A stretch of 64,000 nucleotides of DNA, taken from Mesostigma viride (taxonomy: Eukaryota > Streptophyta > Mesostigmatophyceae > Mesostigmatales > Mesostigmataceae). Made by a program: the position numbers and the translations under genes. The stretch is from the NCBI GenBank assembly GCA_009746045.1, contig RPFO01000670.1, positions 762,454-826,453 on the forward strand. Reading direction: 5' to 3'. The notes under the pieces were generated by a model. That model had not been told where the DNA came from. It worked only from the letters and a program-made list of their open reading frames with translations, and did not search any database. Of the stretch, positions 61,478-64,000 are shown in pieces; positions within the stretch are counted from its first letter, which is position 1, and each line of letters begins with the position of its first letter.

Positions 61478-64000
61478 CTAGACCGCATGGGTCGCGACAA
61501 AGTCGGCCCGGGTGCGGCGGAATAACACATCAGCCACGGTGCGAGTGAGGGCGAGTGACAGACGCTGCCGCCAATACGAGGACCACGTGCGGGCCGACCA
61601 CGGGGCGGTCTGACCCTCGAGGTCGAGGCGGTCTTCACGGCGCTGGCAGCACTCGTGGAAAAACTCCGCTGTCTTGGGGCCCATGGCCCCGAACTCCTCA
61701 AGGACAAAGGGGATGACCCGGTGGGGCCCCACATTGCCGTAGGAGGCAAACTTGTCGCGCTCAGCCACAGCGGCAGCAGCGCCGGCATCCACAGCCGCCC
61801 GGAGGATGTGGCGACCGGAAAGCGGCCGAGCCACGGAGACATCGATGAGCAGGTGGCAACCCTGCCCGTCGTAGTCAAGCACGGTAATGTCGGGGCGGTG
61901 GTTGGGTGAGTAGAGGGCGGCCCCATCCGCGTCCTCGCACTTGATGGTGGAGTGGGGAAAGACCGACCGAACCATGGCACACACCACCCGGAGGAGAGCG
62001 GTATGGAGATAGAGGAACCAGTTCTGGTTCTGCTGGCCACCCATGCACGCGATGTAGTGCGTCCCAGTAGTATCCAGAGCAAGCCCGCAGCTGCCGCAGG
62101 ACGCACCCGCCGTGATGAGAGGTTGCGGGGCAAAGAGCTGGTGGCGGAGAGCGATGGCGTAAAGGGCCGGAACCAGTGTGAACAAAGGGCTCATGGGGAG
62201 GGCGCGCAGGAATGCGGACCCCACGCTCCCCTCAAGGGAAACGGAGTGAAGCCAAGCCTTCCCCTGATCGTTCAAGCTCGCATGCAGACCCATCCAGTCG
62301 GCACAGTGTAGTATACCCGCGTAGGTCTTTTGTTGTTTTTCATGAACGCAGGCAGGGAAGACACTAGGACTGACGACAGTGGACACGCCGGGCGTGCCCC
62401 GGGGCAGGCGACGGTGGACGGCCTGAGCGGGGCGGACGAGGTCGCAAGCCTGCTGGATCCCGAGGTAAGAATCCTGCACAGCCTGCACAAAGGGGAAGGG
62501 GGATGGGGTGACCAAGTCGGGAATGGCGCTGACGGCGCTGGGGACCAACCGGCGGATCTCCGCCCAGGCCTGAGCAACAGAGCCAAGGAAGGCGGCGGGG
62601 GCGAGGCGGGCGGCGCGGGTGAGCCCACACCCGCCCATGCGGCAGGGGAGGGTGGCCAAGCGCATGGAGTGAGCTGGCAGGCTAGGGCCGGGGAGGAGCA
62701 CCTGCAAGGCGGCCTGAATGCGCTCGTCATGGCCTTCCGCGGCAAGCCGCACCAAGTGGGGGGGAGCGCCACGGAGCCAGTGAACCACCCGCGGGTGGGC
62801 GCAAAACCACAGGAGGAGCCCTTTGGTCTGGGGGTCCTTGAGGCGCGCCCAAGTCTCAAGGACATGGGTGCGCTGTTCCACGGTGGCCCGGAGCTCCTCT
62901 TCGACGTAGTCAGGGTCACCCACAGGGACGCCCAGGCACGAGAAACCACGCGCCCGCGCCAATGCCCCCGGGATAGCCGCGGGGAAGCCAGAGCAGTCCC
63001 CCTGGGGCGAAAAGACTGCACACTTGGGGAGGGTGAGCCGAAGGTTGATGGCCGCCATGGCCACTTCAAGGGCAGCCAGGGCGGCAACCACAGCGTCGGC
63101 CGGGCCAAGGGCATGGATATCGTCCATGTAGGCGAGGAGCACGACATCCGGGTGCGCAGCGTGGACACCTTGGAGAGCCTTGTGCAGCGGGGCAGACAGG
63201 TAAAAGGGGCCGAGGGGGTCACCTTGCTGGGTTCCCGTGCGGGAAGCGATGTCGGCGAACGTCCCATCCTCCATGAGGAAGGAGAGTTGAGTGGGTTCGC
63301 CGTAGCAGGCTGCTGTCCACGCAAGAAGGTCAGGGAACGCCTCGCCGACGGCCTCAAAGATGCTAGCCTTGGTGACAGCATTGAACGCATTGTGGCAATC
63401 CACCTTCAGCGCCACATGGGTCGGATGCGTCTCGAGGTAGGCCTGAACTGTGTGCACGATGATGTCGCTGCCCCCTTTGGTGGCGACGCCAAGCTGGGCC
63501 GCGACGGACTCCTCAGTATCACTCCGGTTGGGGCAGAAGTAGGCGCGAAACTCGGGGGCCTTTTGGCGACAAATGACCTTACTCACCAGCTTGCGTAGGA
63601 CCTCGCCGCAAGCAATGGGACGAACGCGGCCAGCAGGCGGGGGGACGTCGTCTTTCAGGAGGGCAATGAGGCGTGCCCCAGCCAGCCAAGGGCGCGCCGC
63701 GGGGGCCAGGGACCCCGCGGCCAAGTCGGCGGCAGCCTCAAAGAGTGCGGTCGCCCCGCCATGGCCCGCCATCACGGAGAGGTGCTCGTAGCGCCAGCCT
63801 GAGGGGCCGGTGGAGGAGGCGTTCGGCAGATCCTTCAGCACAGCCGTGAAGATGTCCAGGTCCAGGACAATAGGCGGGGGCGGGGGGGTGGCCGGGGCGG
63901 GCACCGCAAAGGCCGGTTCGTCGGGGTGAAGGTCGCGCAAAGCCTGCAGGGTCGGGGGAGTGGAGGGAGCCAACGCGGTCAGTTCAAGCTTTTGCATGGC
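61425..64000 (-). mobile_element. LINE NLR2 (partial, continues right)
   Basis: Minus-strand non-LTR element whose 3' UTR reaches down to roughly 61425. The 3' end was not located precisely: no poly(A) or obvious target duplication is visible. Confidence 0.75.
61478..63997 (-). CDS. LINE NLR2: RT, CCHC finger and RLE, 839 aa in window (5' end off the edge)
   Basis: Same family as NLR1 and unbroken. In order: SSTGPSGWRYEHLSVM, GRVRPIACGEVLRKLV, VDCHNAFN (motif A), TGTQQGDPLGP (motif B), AYMDDIHALG (motif C near 63112-63135), CGSCGLALDTTGTHYIAC, HRPDITVLDYD and LLIDVSVARPL (endonuclease), and a basic C terminus RRTRADFVATHAV. It continues to the right without a stop, so the Met at 63997 is probably internal. 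All polymerase and nuclease residues are present, so it could encode active enzyme. It lies tail to tail with NLR1. Confidence 0.92.
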   Translation of the reverse strand: MQKLELTALAPSTPPTLQALRDLHPDEPAFAVPAPATPPPPPIVLDLDIFTAVLKDLPNASSTGPSGWRYEHLSVMAGHGGATALFEAAADLAAGSLAPAARPWLAGARLIALLKDDVPPPAGRVRPIACGEVLRKLVSKVICRQKAPEFRAYFCPNRSDTEESVAAQLGVATKGGSDIIVHTVQAYLETHPTHVALKVDCHNAFNAVTKASIFEAVGEAFPDLLAWTAACYGEPTQLSFLMEDGTFADIASRTGTQQGDPLGPFYLSAPLHKALQGVHAAHPDVVLLAYMDDIHALGPADAVVAALAALEVAMAAINLRLTLPKCAVFSPQGDCSGFPAAIPGALARARGFSCLGVPVGDPDYVEEELRATVEQRTHVLETWARLKDPQTKGLLLWFCAHPRVVHWLRGAPPHLVRLAAEGHDERIQAALQVLLPGPSLPAHSMRLATLPCRMGGCGLTRAARLAPAAFLGSVAQAWAEIRRLVPSAVSAIPDLVTPSPFPFVQAVQDSYLGIQQACDLVRPAQAVHRRLPRGTPGVSTVVSPSVFPACVHEKQQKTYAGILHCADWMGLHASLNDQGKAWLHSVSLEGSVGSAFLRALPMSPLFTLVPALYAIALRHQLFAPQPLITAGASCGSCGLALDTTGTHYIACMGGQQNQNWFLYLHTALLRVVCAMVRSVFPHSTIKCEDADGAALYSPNHRPDITVLDYDGQGCHLLIDVSVARPLSGRHILRAAVDAGAAAAVAERDKFASYGNVGPHRVIPFVLEEFGAMGPKTAEFFHECCQRREDRLDLEGQTAPWSARTWSSYWRQRLSLALTRTVADVLFRRTRADFVATHAV

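Overview
This window is eukaryotic, GC-rich, and made almost entirely of transposable elements. I find no confident host gene and no RNA gene. Expanded Ty3/Gypsy chromoviruses, RLE-type LINEs, hAT and piggyBac elements and a 170-bp satellite suggest a gene-poor (possibly pericentromeric or subtelomeric) region. A green alga or similar GC-rich microbial eukaryote is my best guess; the sequence alone does not identify the species.

Layout. (1) 933-12474 is a complete Gypsy element A (+): LTR, primer-binding site, a small RNase H1-type hybrid-binding-domain ORF, gag, pol (PR-RT-RH-IN-chromodomain), an unrecognised ORF3 in the env position, polypurine tract, LTR. It sits inside ORF3 of a related element B (-) with a 5-bp target-site duplication GGTCG. 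(2) 12475-14960 is a second partial copy of B (-). 14961-21069 is an indel-riddled copy of A. 21070-29485 is a second, near-identical 3' three-quarters of A. Because the same A/B junction with the same TSD occurs at 12474/12475 and 29485/29486, the 17,011 bp between them look like an assembly duplication with a noisy filler. (3) 29486-38741 is the main part of B (-), ending in its 5' LTR. B lies inside the 3' LTR of an older, divergent relative C (-).

(4) 38742-46985 is C opened up by later insertions. A 5'-truncated LINE D (-) lies in its LTR (TSD AGTCCAT) and carries a 662-bp element E with palindromic ends (TSD AGGGC). A hAT element H1 lies in its ORF3 (8-bp TSD CCCTAGTC) and carries a piggyBac derivative (TTAA). 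(5) 47057-48366 is a second, oppositely oriented hAT derivative H2 (8-bp TSD ATATTGGG), flanked by two hairpins with a shared loop and different stems. (6) 48592-50843 is a copia-like element with LTR, PBS and a broken gag but no pol. (7) 51203-55786 is a satellite of 27 apparently identical 170-bp units. (8) 55787-about 61190 is a LINE (NLR1, +) with PHD, RING and C2H2-like fingers ahead of an RT and a restriction-like endonuclease, broken by homopolymer frameshifts. 61478-63997 (-) is an intact-frame relative (NLR2) that runs off the right edge.

Relative ages follow from nesting: C is oldest; B, D and H1 came next; A, E and the piggyBac are youngest in their hosts. The most unusual content is the conserved ORF3 and hybrid-binding ORF of the Gypsy family, the PHD/RING/RLE LINE architecture, element E, and a 9-bp motif that differs in concert between the A and B subfamilies.
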